Origin: Melieria omissa
Lineage: Eukaryota > Arthropoda > Insecta > Diptera > Ulidiidae
Length of the DNA: 64,000 nucleotides
Reading direction: 5' to 3'
Assembly (NCBI GenBank): GCA_963971225.1
Contig: OZ020270.1
Coordinates: forward strand, 72,184,432 to 72,248,431
The position numbers and the translations under genes are program-made. The stretch's first letter is position 1; each line of letters starts with the position of its first letter. Shown piece by piece: positions 50,662-61,543 of this stretch. Below the pieces are notes generated by a model. That model was not told the DNA's origin, did no database searches, and saw nothing but the letters and a program-made list of their open reading frames with translations.

Positions 50662-51042
50662 CCAAGGTCTATGGAAGAAAGGTCCCGCCACTTAAACGTT
50701 AAATCATTTGTTGTGCTCGTGTGACGTCACACAGAAGTGAGCTTTGATTGGTCGAGTTTGTCAAATGTTAGGAAATGTAAACAAAACCGAGAAAAAGTAG
50801 TTGCCATACAATACGTTTTGTCTATTACAATCGACTTGAATTATTTTGTTTTTGCTTCGGAAGAACATGAAAATTTAGGAAATTGAAATATGTACATATG
50901 CATATGATATTATTCTATAATTTTATCCATTTTTCGTATTCATGAAATACGAATAAATAATATACAAATGTGGCAACACTACGAATTGCTCATTCTACGC
51001 CACAACATGGCGAGTGGCGTAACCTTTAATTTATAAACCTTG
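50662..51042. mobile_element. hAT-type MITE with CCAAGGTCTATGG ends (copy 2)
   Basis: Perfect 8-bp duplication GCGAATCC at 50654-50661 and 51043-51050. Same family as 7963-8513, shortened by about 170 bp internally. Both share GTGCTCGTGTGACGTCACA and AATGTGGCAACACTACGAAT. Confidence 0.93.
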
Positions 51043-51400
51043 GCGAATCCCGGAATCATCTGCGTGGAAACGACGATGACGATGCTTTGGTTCGTTGTTT
51101 GCTCTCCGCTTGCGCTTCGACGAACAAGATTGCAAACTGTTGAGCGCGAGCAAATTTCCCGCAACCTATGCCTCCGCTCATCTCTTCCCCCCCGCGTCAT
51201 GAAACACGCTTGACAAATTTTTGAAGATGCGTATTCTTTATATTGTATATTCTTTGATAATACCCACAAATGAATGCTGAAAATATGCTGTATTGTGTGT
51301 GCATGTGCGGTGTTTTTGCATTTATTTGTTTGGATTTTATCTGCGTTAGCTAAAGTTGTTTCAATTGTGGGGTACAACATTTGAATACATTTCAAAAATA

Positions 51401-51556
51401 CAGCGTAGGATTCAAGAGGGAGATTTTGGGGGTTGAAACCCCCCGAAATATTAAGATCAACTTTAAAACTACATACAAATTAAAAGGCATTTTATGAATA
51501 TTAAGTACATAATTAGTTTTTAAGCCCCCTACAATATTTTTCTAAATTCGCCCCTG
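51401..51556. mobile_element. Small hAT-type MITE, decayed ends
   Basis: The right end is CCCCTG preceded by CTAAATTCG, so the complement reads CAGGGGCGAATTTAG. The left end is CAGCGTAGGATTCAAG. Flanks CAAAAATA (51393-51400) and CAAGAATA (51557-51564) match at 7 of 8 positions. Contains the hairpin GGGGGTTGAAACCCCC. Confidence 0.6.
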
Positions 51557-51564
51557 CAAGAATA

Positions 51565-53172
51565 CTTAATGTTTCTCCATAAATTCTACCAATGTCTTCA
51601 TTTGAGCAACGTTCGTTTGTTGGCTCCTAAATAAAAAAAAAACACCTACTTGCTCGATATCGAATTACGGAAAGCCACCCCTGTATTCTCCCATTAAAAA
51701 CGATTTTGTGTTGCGAGCTCAAGCGGGCTAATGTATTGTATTATAAAGTATTGAACAAAAACAAAAAGTTGACCAAGGACTTAACAAAGTTGACCAAGGA
51801 AGCACGTTAACAAATTCACAATGCACTGTCTAGCGCAAATGGTTGTATCATTTAATGAAACGTCGCTTTACAACGCAAAGGAAAATAATTTCTTTGGACA
51901 CTATTTTTTCAAGCAAATGTCTCTGTTTTGAGTGTTATTGCATATCGTAGTCGTAACAAACCGTACACATAACTGTATAACATGTAAATTGAATCCCAGA
52001 AACACATCTTAGTAGACTATGCCATAGTGAAATCAATCAAGTGTACCAGGTAGATGACGTACACTTATTTCTCTGAGTAGCAATTGTCAATGTGTCAATT
52101 TATTTGTGTCAGTTGGATTAACATTTCTGTTTTGTTGTTAAATTAAAAATTTACTTTCAGTACTCCAGAAATATATATTTTCGTGATGTATTTTATGTAA
52201 GAAAAATATAGGAACTGCATTGCCGTGCGTTTTTTGCAGAGAGCACGTTTTCCTGGCATGTAGATGCGTTTTTGGTGTCGTTTTGGTGCAGAACGTATTA
52301 TCAAACAACAATTTATTTTGAAATTTTTTCATACAGCACAGACGGGTTATGAATTATGACATTTGTCAGCAAAATGGCATTTAGTGTCAGAAAATAGGTG
52401 TACGATGAAGAGAGAGTTCCTGCTATCTGGCACACTGTATTAATTACACTATGGATTATGCCAATCGCTGCCTGAAATTGTGAAGATACTGAACATTCAA
52501 ATCATTTTCAAAAAGATCACTAGAAATACCGAATGAAAGAATTTAGATAATTTGAGTAACGAACCGAAAAAAGCATTTAAATTTTTGTTAGAAAAAATCC
52601 AAACAATATCAGCACAATAAAGACAAACAATATGTGTTCCAAAGATATAGTATGCCAGTGGGACTAGGAATGAATAAAGTGCACGAGAGGATATCAACGA
52701 GTTGAACGAATTCACCCTCCCTGAGGCATTTTTATGAAATTCTATTGTATTCTCTTCCACAGAATTTGCTTGACGGTTATTTCTCCGCTAGCTTTTTAAA
52801 TTAATTGATATTGAAACTATTTTATGCTCAAAACTTTTATGTGAAATGTGTTTGTATGTAAATATATATAAATGTTTGTGCTATAAATGATTTTTATTTG
52901 ATGGCAGTACATATCTCTTGCAACAACTATTTGCAATTACAATTTCGCCGTACAAAACAAACAGCTGCGTTAAACAATTTAAGGAAAACAAAACTGTTCA
53001 ACATAAAATTGCTACCAGGGCAATGTAGAAGGGTAGATTTCCAACGGCCCTTCCGATTCGATGTTAACAACAATCATAACACATTTAATTACAGCCACAA
53101 GAGACAAGAGGAAGTGCGGCTAACGTGTGGTAGCTAAGCGAAAGGTTTGGTCGATTTCATGGTAATATATAC
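51565..53172. other. Non-coding stretch, nothing recognised
   Basis: About 1.6 kb with no convincing frame or element ends. The open frame at 52898-53137 has no recognisable motif and no supporting context. Confidence 0.5.
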
Positions 53173-53176
53173 ATAT

Positions 53177-53420
53177 CGCTCCTTCGTTGCAAGAACGTCA
53201 TAACTCAAACAATTTTTTTTTAGTTTATGGCAGCCCTGTGTGTATCTGCATATGATCTTTTATCTGTCAAAACCTCTTTGTAAAATATTCAATACTTTGC
53301 TCACAAGACGATATGAAAAATTTTTTGATACCTTGAACTGCCTGTAATGGTAAATTTTAAAATTGAATTTTCTCGGAATGATGTAGTTTTGAGTTATGAC
53401 GTTCTTGCAGCGAAGGAGCG
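53177..53420. mobile_element. 244-bp MITE with long TIR, flanked by ATAT
   Basis: CGCTCCTTCGTTGCAAGAAC at 53177 continues GTCATAACTCAAA and is matched in inverted orientation at about 53388-53420 (about 36 bp, two differences). ATAT lies on both sides (53173-53176, 53421-53424); since it is self-complementary, TA or TAT are possible too. Confidence 0.8.
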
Positions 53421-53613
53421 ATATATCGCTGAACGTTTATATTTTCATTGCAGGGCATAAAGTTGCTATATAATTATGTGCTTGTGTCAACAATTAGTTT
53501 GTGCTGAAGAAAAACGATTAGAGAAAAACCACAAAACAATATCGGTACTGAAATCAACATACATATTTGATGCCTAATCTAGTCGCGGACGCGAATAGAA
53601 TTTCCGCCCTTCA

Positions 53614-54655
53614 TAGTACAGTAAATAGATATATTTTACTAAAAAAAATACTTAATGGCTGAAATTTTGAGGGTGTGTTCGGGGGCATGTCCTGAGTCTA
53701 AAACTGAGTTTTCGTATTCGAGGGGGTGGGGGAAGATACTACCCCCTGCTTATTTAGGGGTGAGCTCGTTTTAATTCCTTATCTGCGGTGCTATTGCTCG
53801 TACCGACAAGTCCGAGGGATCAAATTTGTGGGGAATAAAATTATCTATCTAATGATAATAAAATCGAGGTCATAGGTCGATTAGGTGAATCACAATGGCG
53901 CCGGTCAAAGGTCAAAAGTGAGGGATAGTTTTTCGTTTTTCGTGAATACCGTAAAACCGGTAGGTTTTTTCGCATACTGCTTCGATACCATTGTAAAGTA
54001 CTTGAAATTACCTAAAAAATGAGTGCTCGAACACTCATCTACTATAAATAGTTTGCCGTCAATCCAACGACCAAGTTGACCGCGCGCGCCGATGTTGACC
54101 GCGCACGCTGTACGTGCGAGCACGTAGAGAGTGCAATGTATGCGCAATGAGTACTTCTCGCGCCGTGCGCGGCTCAACATCGGCGCGCGCGGTCAACTTG
54201 GTCGTTGGATTGACGGCAAACTATTTATAGTAGATGAGTGTTCGAGCACTCATTTTTTAGGTAATTTCAAGTACTTTACAATGGTATCGAAGCAGTATGC
54301 GAAAAAACCTACCGGTTTTACGGTATTCACGAAAAACGAAAAACTATCCCTCACTTTTGACCTTTGACCGGCCATTGTGATTCACCTAATCGACCTATGA
54401 CCTCGATTTTATTATCATTAGATAGATAATTTTATTCCCCACAAATTTGATCCCTCGGACTTGCCGGTACGAGCAATAGCACCGGAGATAAGGAATTAAA
54501 ACGAGCTCACCCCTAAATAAGCAGGGGCCACCCCCTCGAATACGAAAACTCAGTTTTAGACTCAGGACATGCCCCCGAACACACCCTCAAAATTTCAGCC
54601 ATTAAGTATTTTTTTTTTAGTAAATGTGATTTATTTGTCTCTATTTACTGTACTA
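53614..54655. mobile_element. Foldback element: nearly continuous 480-bp inverted arms
   Basis: Ends TAGTACAGTAAATAGA are inverted at 53614 and 54655, with TCA at 53611-53613 and 54656-54658. The arms (about 53614-54100 and 54172-54655) are almost identical in inverted orientation. The centre (54080-54190) is unusually GC-rich, with GACCGCGCGCGCCGATGTTG against its complement. Frames 53905-54180 (minus) and 54131-54367 (plus) encode the same peptide because of the symmetry, and I do not regard them as genes. Confidence 0.9.
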
Positions 54656-55056
54656 TCAGCTCTGTACTCGAAGCTGCACACATTGGGGTAAACATGGCAA
54701 AAACCCGCGCATTGCCTATTTAACAAAGTATGCTTATATGGCAACCCTACTTAAAAGTGGGCGCACTATGCCCATTTTTACGTCAGAGTTTAGTTAGGCC
54801 GCTTGTAAATTTCTTACAAAGTTTTATTGAAATATATTGCCTTTTTCAAGAATCATCCTGCGTACCAGCCGAAAAAATTTATAAAAAATATTTTGTCTTA
54901 GCATATTTATTAATTCAGCTGATAAATCACATACCTATAATTTTACTCTATTTTTTTTAATACTGCATATATGCATCAAGTGTTATAAACGTACCGACCC
55001 ATAAGCGCGTTAAAAAGTTTTCGGTTCTAATATATTTATTTTCTTACTAGGAGAAG

Positions 55057-55937
55057 TTCCTTAACGGAGGAAGGCACCGGGATAGGAGTATATGGGCCGA
55101 GGATAAGATACTCGGAGCCGATGGGAAAGCACACCACTATCTTCCAGGCGGAAATATACGCCATTGAAAAGTGTGCTCACTTCAATCTGGTGAAGAACTA
55201 CCGGAACCGGAAGATTGCCATCCTTTCTGACAGCCAAGCGGCTATCAAGGCTCTTAGATCCTATCAGGTGTCCTCGAAACTGGTATTGGAGTGCCTTGAG
55301 AAGCTGAATGAACTTGGCCGTTACAATAAGGTCTGGGTACTTTGGGTTCCGGGCCACACCGGCATTGAAGGAAACGAACGGGCTGACGAGCTGGCAAGAA
55401 GGGGGGCTTCCACACTTTTCGTCGGCCCGGAACCTTTTTGTGGGTTGGGAAAAGGAGCCTCCTCCATCTTACTGAGAAAGGACGAGATAACCAGAAGGAA
55501 TCAATACTGGGAAAATCAACCAGGTCTAGAGCATTCGAAGCTGGTTATCGGATCCTATAATAGGAAACGATTCGAGGACTGTATGATTTTTTCAAAAATT
55601 AATCTTACGATTATCACGGGAATGCTTACAGGGCATTGTAGATTGAACTATCATCTAACTAAACTAGGAATCCGTGAAAACGGTATTGCAGGTTCTGCTT
55701 GCAGGAAAACGAGACTGCGATACATATACTAGGAGAATGCCCTGTACTCATGCATAAGAGAAAGAAGCACCTGGGGGATAACCTCATATCGGGTGCGGAC
55801 TGGGTATCCAGAGGTTTAGGAAACATACTAAAATTTCTCTTGGATACTGGACTCACTGATAGTCTTTGAGGTCCAAGAAGGGGGCACAATAGATCTACTA
55901 GGTCGCAGTGCACTATCCCCATCAATAATAATAATAA
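55057..55937 (+). mobile_element. 5'-truncated LINE (I/LOA group) 3' end
   Basis: Target duplication TACTAGGAGAAG at 55045-55056 and 55938-55949. The 3' end is an AAT repeat (55923-55937). Only the RNase H and C-terminal part of ORF2 is retained. Flanking DNA (54659-55044 and 55950-56468) has nothing recognised. Confidence 0.88.
55064..55870 (+). pseudogene. LINE ORF2 C-terminus: RNase H and tail
   Basis: Starts within the RNase H fold just after the position of the first Asp. FQAEIYAIEKCAHFNL (Glu), AILSDSQAAIKALRSY (Asp) and VWVLWVPGHTGIEGNERADE (final Asp) are intact. The C-terminal region MLTGHCRLNYHLTKLGI should lead to a Cys/His cluster, but a small deletion near 55700 shifts the frame. 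The remaining homologous text (ECPVLMHKRKK style) is in another frame and ends at about 55868. Confidence 0.85.
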
Positions 55938-56476
55938 TACTAGGAGAAGTGAATAAAAGTTCAAAAATCTAACCATTCCGCAGCTTTCCGTAGACAAGTT
56001 GGGTATCATTTTTTTATGAAGGTTCCTACTTACCTTCCCTACAGATTTTCGATGATCCATGATGAACCATAAAAATACATCACGAAACTAGGACATATTC
56101 CTTAAAAATCGTCCTTTCGTTATCTTTAAAGTCATTTTTATATACAAATTTTGTTTTGTTTTAGTATAAATAAATTATTTGTACTAATGAAAAGATTTTC
56201 GCATCATAAAAGGGACCGAAATTCGTTTAAGCAGACCAGCGGACCAAAGTAAAAAAATTTGACCAATTTTGGTCCGAAAAGACCAAAAGCGGCAACTCTG
56301 ATAAACATGCATGCAAAACATGGCCACAACAACCACCATTTCAATATACACAAACGGAGCCGTTGGGAACAACATTAGGGCAGTTCGCGATAACGTGCAA
56401 AAAGCTGGGCAAATGCATGTCATTTCAAATATTTGGCATCAACACTGAGCACACTTTTTAAAACCTACAGTTTAAC

Positions 56477-57290
56477 CAAAGTAAATCCTAAGTAGCACCA
56501 CTCTTTGACAACCAGAAGTCGATTCTGTATGACAAGAACTGTCAAATTGTTGTTGTTCACGTGTTAAGTAGAAACTGTGCTGAACAGGTACAGAATGTGG
56601 CAATACTGCGTGCACATTAAAATTACTGAAAAAACTGCGGCTTACATGAATTCCTCAAATGTAATTTAACACGATTTTACATAAGAAGCGCTGATATTTT
56701 ATATTGCTTTCACCCAGGGAAAGAAAGTTAAACTAATAACTCTCATAAATTAGTTGATTTTAAGCAAAATTTATGAACAAATTTTAAATAATTTTGTTGG
56801 CTCTTCATAAACAACTCTGCTTGGGCTATTCACCACCACAAATAGTTGTTGGCTGAAATTTAAAATTTAATTTAAAATTCTGCCAAGAACTGGAATTGGT
56901 ACATTATGAAATAATTTAAACAATAATTTAAAATAAATTATAGGTTATTTCAATTCGGAAAGTTTATTGTTTTCATTAGAAATTTGTACGCAGGCAAAAT
57001 CGAAATTAGTATTTACATGTTCTCTATTTTAGTGAATTATGACAACAACTATTGTATCTTTACAGTGATTGCCCAGTTATCTTAAGATATTTGATCTTTC
57101 AAACATTTCTTTAATACTTGATTGACAAAGCAGTCAGAAAAATAGGCATGCAGTTTTTACTTAAACAGAAACAGAACAACAGAAAATGCCGTTGGGGTAA
57201 CACTCCCACATTCTGTACTTTGCCGGAAAACTGCCACATTCTGTACCACTGACAGCTCCAAAAAAGAGTGGCTTACTTATGATTTACTTT
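56477..57290 (+). mobile_element. Short copy of the 8-bp-TSD element at 7177-12797
   Basis: Ends CAAAGTAAATCCTAAGTAG (56477) and complement of AAAGTAAATCATAAGTAAG (to 57290), flanked by the perfect 8-bp duplication AGTTTAAC (56469-56476, 57291-57298). Matches the long copy in reverse orientation: its left 470 bp to 12310-12797 and its right 290 bp to 8545-8830. Non-coding. Confidence 0.92.
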
Positions 57291-57399
57291 AGTTTAACGC
57301 CGAATCCGAACAGCGATTTGCAGTTTTTTCTTTCACACTTGAAGATTTTGCCAAGAGCGCACTTGTGTGATTCCTGTAATTCTCATCTTCTTCATGTGG

Positions 57400-57507
57400 T
57401 TAGCGGTAGAAGTAGATGAGCACTTCATCAGCCCGAGCTAGGAATCGAACCTAGGGCCTCGGTATGAGAAGCCAGCGCGCTACCCGCTGGCCTATCGAGG
57501 CCGGCTA
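57400..57507 (-). mobile_element. tRNA-Met-like SINE or tRNA pseudogene
   Basis: On the minus strand: A box TAGGCCAGCGGG, CTTCTCATACC where an anticodon CAT would lie, and B box GGTTCGATTCC inside a perfect T stem (CTAGG/CCTAG). Acceptor and anticodon stems do not pair properly, so it is not a working tRNA. The unrelated 3' body (GATGAAGTGCTCATC onwards) suggests a SINE. Confidence 0.7.
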
Positions 57508-58213
57508 GCTCAAGGTGCTCTAAATAGTTGTTTAACACTTTAGGCCCCAAGAAGGCCTGTAGACATCTTAAGCTTAAAAAAATTTTGTAAATTACACCTT
57601 ATAATTTTTCCACCTGATTTTACACGTATGAAAAGGTGAATCTCCATTTTATAAAATCAATGTAGTCAGTTAACGCTGCCACCAGCACAACGGCAGAATT
57701 GTATGACAAAGTTGAAGTTTCGTGAGAAAGTAAGTAAATAATTGTTTTTCAAATTGTGTGAGAAACAAAAATTGTTTAAAATAAATGTTGAGTCTCAATA
57801 AAACTAAAAAAATTTTTGGTGAGTAGTTGTTAAAGAACGATCACACGATGCGTGCAATGCACGATTTTTTCGTTATATTGAACAAGTTTCATTCACTGTG
57901 TAAAATAATGAAGAACGTGTACGAATGTTGACGAAAATTAAATGCGGGCGCATTCGTCTCGAATAAAAATTCGTACATTGTACGCACCGTATAATCGACC
58001 ACTTTGTGTTGTATAATCACTTCTACTATAGTTTCAAAAATTCGTTCACGCGTAATGTGCACGAATACAATTTTCAATTCGTCCAAGACATTCGAGAACG
58101 AATTTTATATCTGCAAAATTATATCTGTGAAATTTTAAAATAATTTGCTTAACTTTTTTCTGGTCCGAAATAGCGGTAAGTAACTTAATAATATCAACAA
58201 CTACCAAACATAT
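57508..58213. other. Non-coding stretch before Gypsy copy B
   Basis: No gene or complete repeat recognised. GC-poor except for CGTGCAATGCACG near 57850, a short palindromic motif. Confidence 0.45.
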
Positions 58214-58614
58214 TGAAACGAGGAGGCACTCTGTGCTGTGCATGAATGCTTTTCCAAGCATACTTTTAGGCATGCACTTTGGAGTACGCCAAACTTGCTA
58301 TAATTCGCTTGCTATAATATGGCTAAGATGGTTTCCGAAAGGTCATGAGCTCTCCTAGAACAATCGAGATAGAAAGTACAACTAGAATGTGCAAGAAACT
58401 TCGGCGCGATAAGAAAACTCGTATAAAAGCAGCAGTATGCAGCGCAAGGGGTCGAGTCTGTGTTGAGCAAGCAAAGTGGTAACAAGTGTAGATACAAGCG
58501 AAGTGTAAATCTGTAAATAACGTGATTGTTAATTTCTGACTGCGTTTTGCGCTGAATAATTGAAGTTATTTTATTTTCAAACACAATCGAAACGAACTTG
58601 GAATTTTCGTAGCA
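58214..58614 (+). repeat. Gypsy copy B 5' LTR
   Basis: Begins TGAAACGAGGAGGCAC and ends TTTCGTAGCA. It is the plus-strand counterpart of the copy A LTR (which reads TGTTACGAAAA on the plus strand) with many differences. Confidence 0.88.
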
Positions 58615-58683
58615 TTTGGTGTCAGAAGTGGGATTGTGTTACTGAAGATAAACAAAAAAAAATAAAATTATAAAAACCCAGAC

Positions 58684-60060
58684 ATGTTTAAACTCGAGCT
58701 GTTGAAGGTGGACCAGCTGAAGAAGGAGCTGGCTGCCTGGAATTTGCCGACTGCTACCGGAAAGGTGGAGTTGCAGCTGCGCTTGCGAGAGGCGTGTGAA
58801 TCACGAGGCATCGATTGGGCTGCACAGGAGTTCGGAACAAAGGAACAAGAGGCGTCGGCCAAAGTGGAGGAATCGCCTACGGGTGCTGCGTCGATGCAAA
58901 GTATGGCTGCAGCAGCTGCGCCACCACAAGCAATGGACATGAGCCAGCTAATGGTTGCAATGCAAAGCATGTTTCAAGAAACAAAAATCGAGAATGTCAA
59001 TCGTGAAATTTCGGAAAGTGGCAGGCGAATGGAAAACAATCTTCAGAAAAAAATTCAGCACGCTTGGAACAAAAAGTGGAAGAAATCTCCAACAAGCTCA
59101 ATGTGAAGGTACTTGGATAAACGAGTCGACGGCCTGGATGGTTCCCTGAACAGACGAATTGACGACCTGGATGATTCCTTGAACAAACGAGTCGACAGGC
59201 TGGAGGATTCGGTGAACAGAAAAGTCGACGAACGGCTTAGAGAGGTACAGCCATGAGAATGTTTGCCGCCGGTTCCGGAAAGTTTTGCCACCCGAACAGA
59301 ACTGCCTACGTATGATGCCGTTCGATAGGTCGCAGATTGGCTCTGGCGCTGAAAGGTCCTGCGGCTGAGGTAATTAAATCGGTTCCAGAATGTGAAAGAA
59401 GTGATTACGAGGCCGTCATGAGAGCGTTGGCGGCGAAGTACAGCAACGAGCACAACCATACGCTGTACTACTGTGAGGTGAAGAACCGCAGGCAAAGAGC
59501 AAACGAGGCGCTGCAGACATATGCAGCAGACATTGAGCGGCTCGTACAGTTGTGTTACCCGAAATTCGCTGATGATCTCGAGAGGATGAAGATTGAGTCA
59601 TTTATTGAAGGTCTTCATGATCCAGAGACACGTCGCAGTGCGTTGATGATGGGCAAGCCGACATCTAAAGAGACGGTAACCAGCGCGATGACATATGAGG
59701 CGACATGGATTGGAGGCAATCGGTATGCACCTGCAAGGATACGCCAAATCCAGCCGGACAGCAACATTTCAATCCAGGCCATGAGCTCTGAGACACCGGG
59801 CAGGTCGCGGGTTGTCTCCTCTAAGGTTGTTTGCTGAACATGTGGCAAGCAGGGTCACATAGCACGAGACTGCCGCCAACGAAAGAGGCGTTCCCGTTCT
59901 CGATCGCAATCGCCTGAAGCGAGGAATACTGACAATCGAGGCCCAGCCAACAAGCGCCGGGCTGAGGACGACGCCAAAGGGGCGAGAGCTGATCCCCACA
60001 ACCTGCTGCCCCACCGTCCTTGTCTCGCAGTTGAAACGACAGCCCAGCAGCTTGACGATT
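58684..60060 (+). pseudogene. Gypsy copy B Gag with SAP domain, frameshifted
   Basis: The first frame (58684-59106) has the SAP motif (ELLKVDQLKKELAAWNLPT) and Ala-rich linker, then shifts. The Gag core returns at 59337-59837 (ALALKGPAAEVIKSVPECER to FIEGLHDPETRRSALMMGK). A stop at 59834 precedes the zinc knuckle CGKQGHIARDCRQRKRR in the next segment. Several shifts and a deletion around 59310. Confidence 0.87.
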
Positions 60061-60411
60061 GAATGAAAGATAGATGGGAAGTTTTTCGTGTTGACACTGG
60101 ATACTGGAGCGTCATAGCATACAGCTGAGAACTGCGACTGGTGAGCGTGCGCCGGTAAGAGGAAAACAAAAACAATTGAGGAGGTCAATAACAAAACGCA
60201 GTAATTCCACCTTAACAATTTTTTGGATAAACGAACAAATGTAATTAAAGTCAGTAGGATATATATTTTTCTTTTAATAGTTGCTGTGGAATTGTTTTCT
60301 AGGAACAATACAAATCATAAATAAGTTAATTTATTTGGCAATTAATTTTTTTGTTATTTAAAAAACAAATTTGGAAATGTTGTATTTTGGTCCGATACAT
60401 AGTATTTATAT

Positions 60412-60838
60412 TGAAACGTAGAGACACTCTGTGCCGTGCATGAACGCTTTTCCAAGCATACTTTTAGGCATGCACTTTGAAGTACGGCAAATTTGGTATA
60501 ATTCGCTTGGTATAGTCCGATATGGCAAGGGTGGTTCTCGAAGAAATGGGCTGTGCGAGAATGGTCGAGCGCTTTCCAATTGGAAGTTGCAAGAAACTTC
60601 GGCGCGATAAGAATACTGGTATAAAAGCAGCAGTGTGCAGCGCAGTGGGTCGAGTCTGTGTTGAGCAAGCAATGGGGAAACATGCAATAGTAGTAGTGTA
60701 AAGTAGAACAAGTGTGAATTTTGTAAATAAAGCAATTGTTGATTTCTGACTGCGTTTTTGCGCTGAGTAATTTAAGTTGTTTTATTTTCAAACACGATCA
60801 AAACGAACCTTGGAAAACAAACTTGGATTTTCGTAACA
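60412..60838 (+). repeat. Gypsy copy C 5' LTR
   Basis: TGAAACGTAGAGACACTCTG to TTTCGTAACA; 427 bp, with a short extra segment near the 3' end (TTGGAAAACAAACTTGG) compared with copy B. Confidence 0.87.
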
Positions 60839-60903
60839 TTTGGTGTCAGAAGTCAGGATTGTGTTACTGAAAGTAAAATAAAATAAAATTATAAAAACGC
60901 AGC

Positions 60904-61543
60904 ATGGTTAAACTCGAGCTGCTGAAGGTGGACCAGCTGAAGAAGGAGCTTGCTGTCTGGAATTTGCCGACTGCTGGCGGTAAAGTGGAGTTGCAGCTGC
61001 GCTTGCGATACGCCTGTGAGTACCGAGGCGTCGATTGGACTGCGCACGAGTTCGGAACGCAGGAGCTAGAGGCGTCGGCCAAAGTGGAGGAATCGCCTGC
61101 TGGTGCTGCGTCACTGCAAAGTACGACTGCAGCGGCTACGCCACCACAAGCAATAGACATGAGCCAGCTTATGGTTGCAATGAAAGGCATGTTTGAGGCT
61201 TCCAACCGAAAAATGGAAACTGCGAATCGGGAAATTTCGGCAAAAGTCGAAACGAGAAATGGCAGCGAGACTGGAAACTACGAATCAAGAAATGGCTAAA
61301 ATGGAAGCAGCGACCCATGAAATATCGGCGCAGGTGTCAGTGAAACTCGAAAGCGCAAACTGCGAGCTGTCCACCAGGCTACAGGAAAATTCTGCGCGCT
61401 TGGAGCAGAAAGTGAGAGATTTAGGAGGATTAACGTGAAAGTTGAGCACCTAGAGACGCGAGTAGAACACTTTGACAAACGAGTTGACGAGCTGGAGGAT
61501 TCGATGAACAGAAAAATCGACGAGCGGCTTAGAGAGGTACAGC
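60904..61543 (+). pseudogene. Gypsy copy C Gag N-terminus
   Basis: SAP domain (LELLKVDQLKKELAVWNLPT) and the start of the coiled-coil repeats. The frame shifts near 61230 and again near 61430, and the text ends at the truncation point. The capsid-like part is missing. Confidence 0.87.

Larger units (their letters stand above)
58214..60163 (+). mobile_element. Gypsy copy B: 5' LTR plus gag, 3'-truncated
   Basis: The 5' LTR (58214-58614) is followed by the primer-binding site TGGTGTCAGAAGTGGGATT and gag. Homology to copy A stops in the protease region at about 60163, with no 3' LTR. It is preceded by ATAT. The following 250 bp to copy C are unrecognised. Confidence 0.88.
60412..61543 (+). mobile_element. 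Gypsy copy C: 5' LTR plus gag start, truncated
   Basis: LTR 60412-60838, primer-binding site TGGTGTCAGAAGT, then gag to about 61543. The homology stops in the codons following REVQP, where CAGGGTTACCAACTGTCCGG begins, which looks like the end of a hAT element. Preceded by ATAT. Confidence 0.85.

Noticed and set aside
50979..51395. Minus-strand frame of 138 codons
   Set aside because: It starts inside the hAT-type MITE at 50662-51042 and crosses its boundary, so it is incidental.
52898..53137. Small plus-strand frame of 79 codons
   Set aside because: No motif, no homologous text elsewhere in the window, composition not distinct from surroundings.
53905..54367. Two frames encoding the same 60-residue peptide on opposite strands
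   Set aside because: Both are produced by the inverted symmetry of the foldback element. No domain, no independent support.
57432..57505. Functional tRNA gene for methionine
   Set aside because: T stem and pol III boxes are good, but the acceptor and anticodon stems do not pair; called SINE or pseudogene instead.
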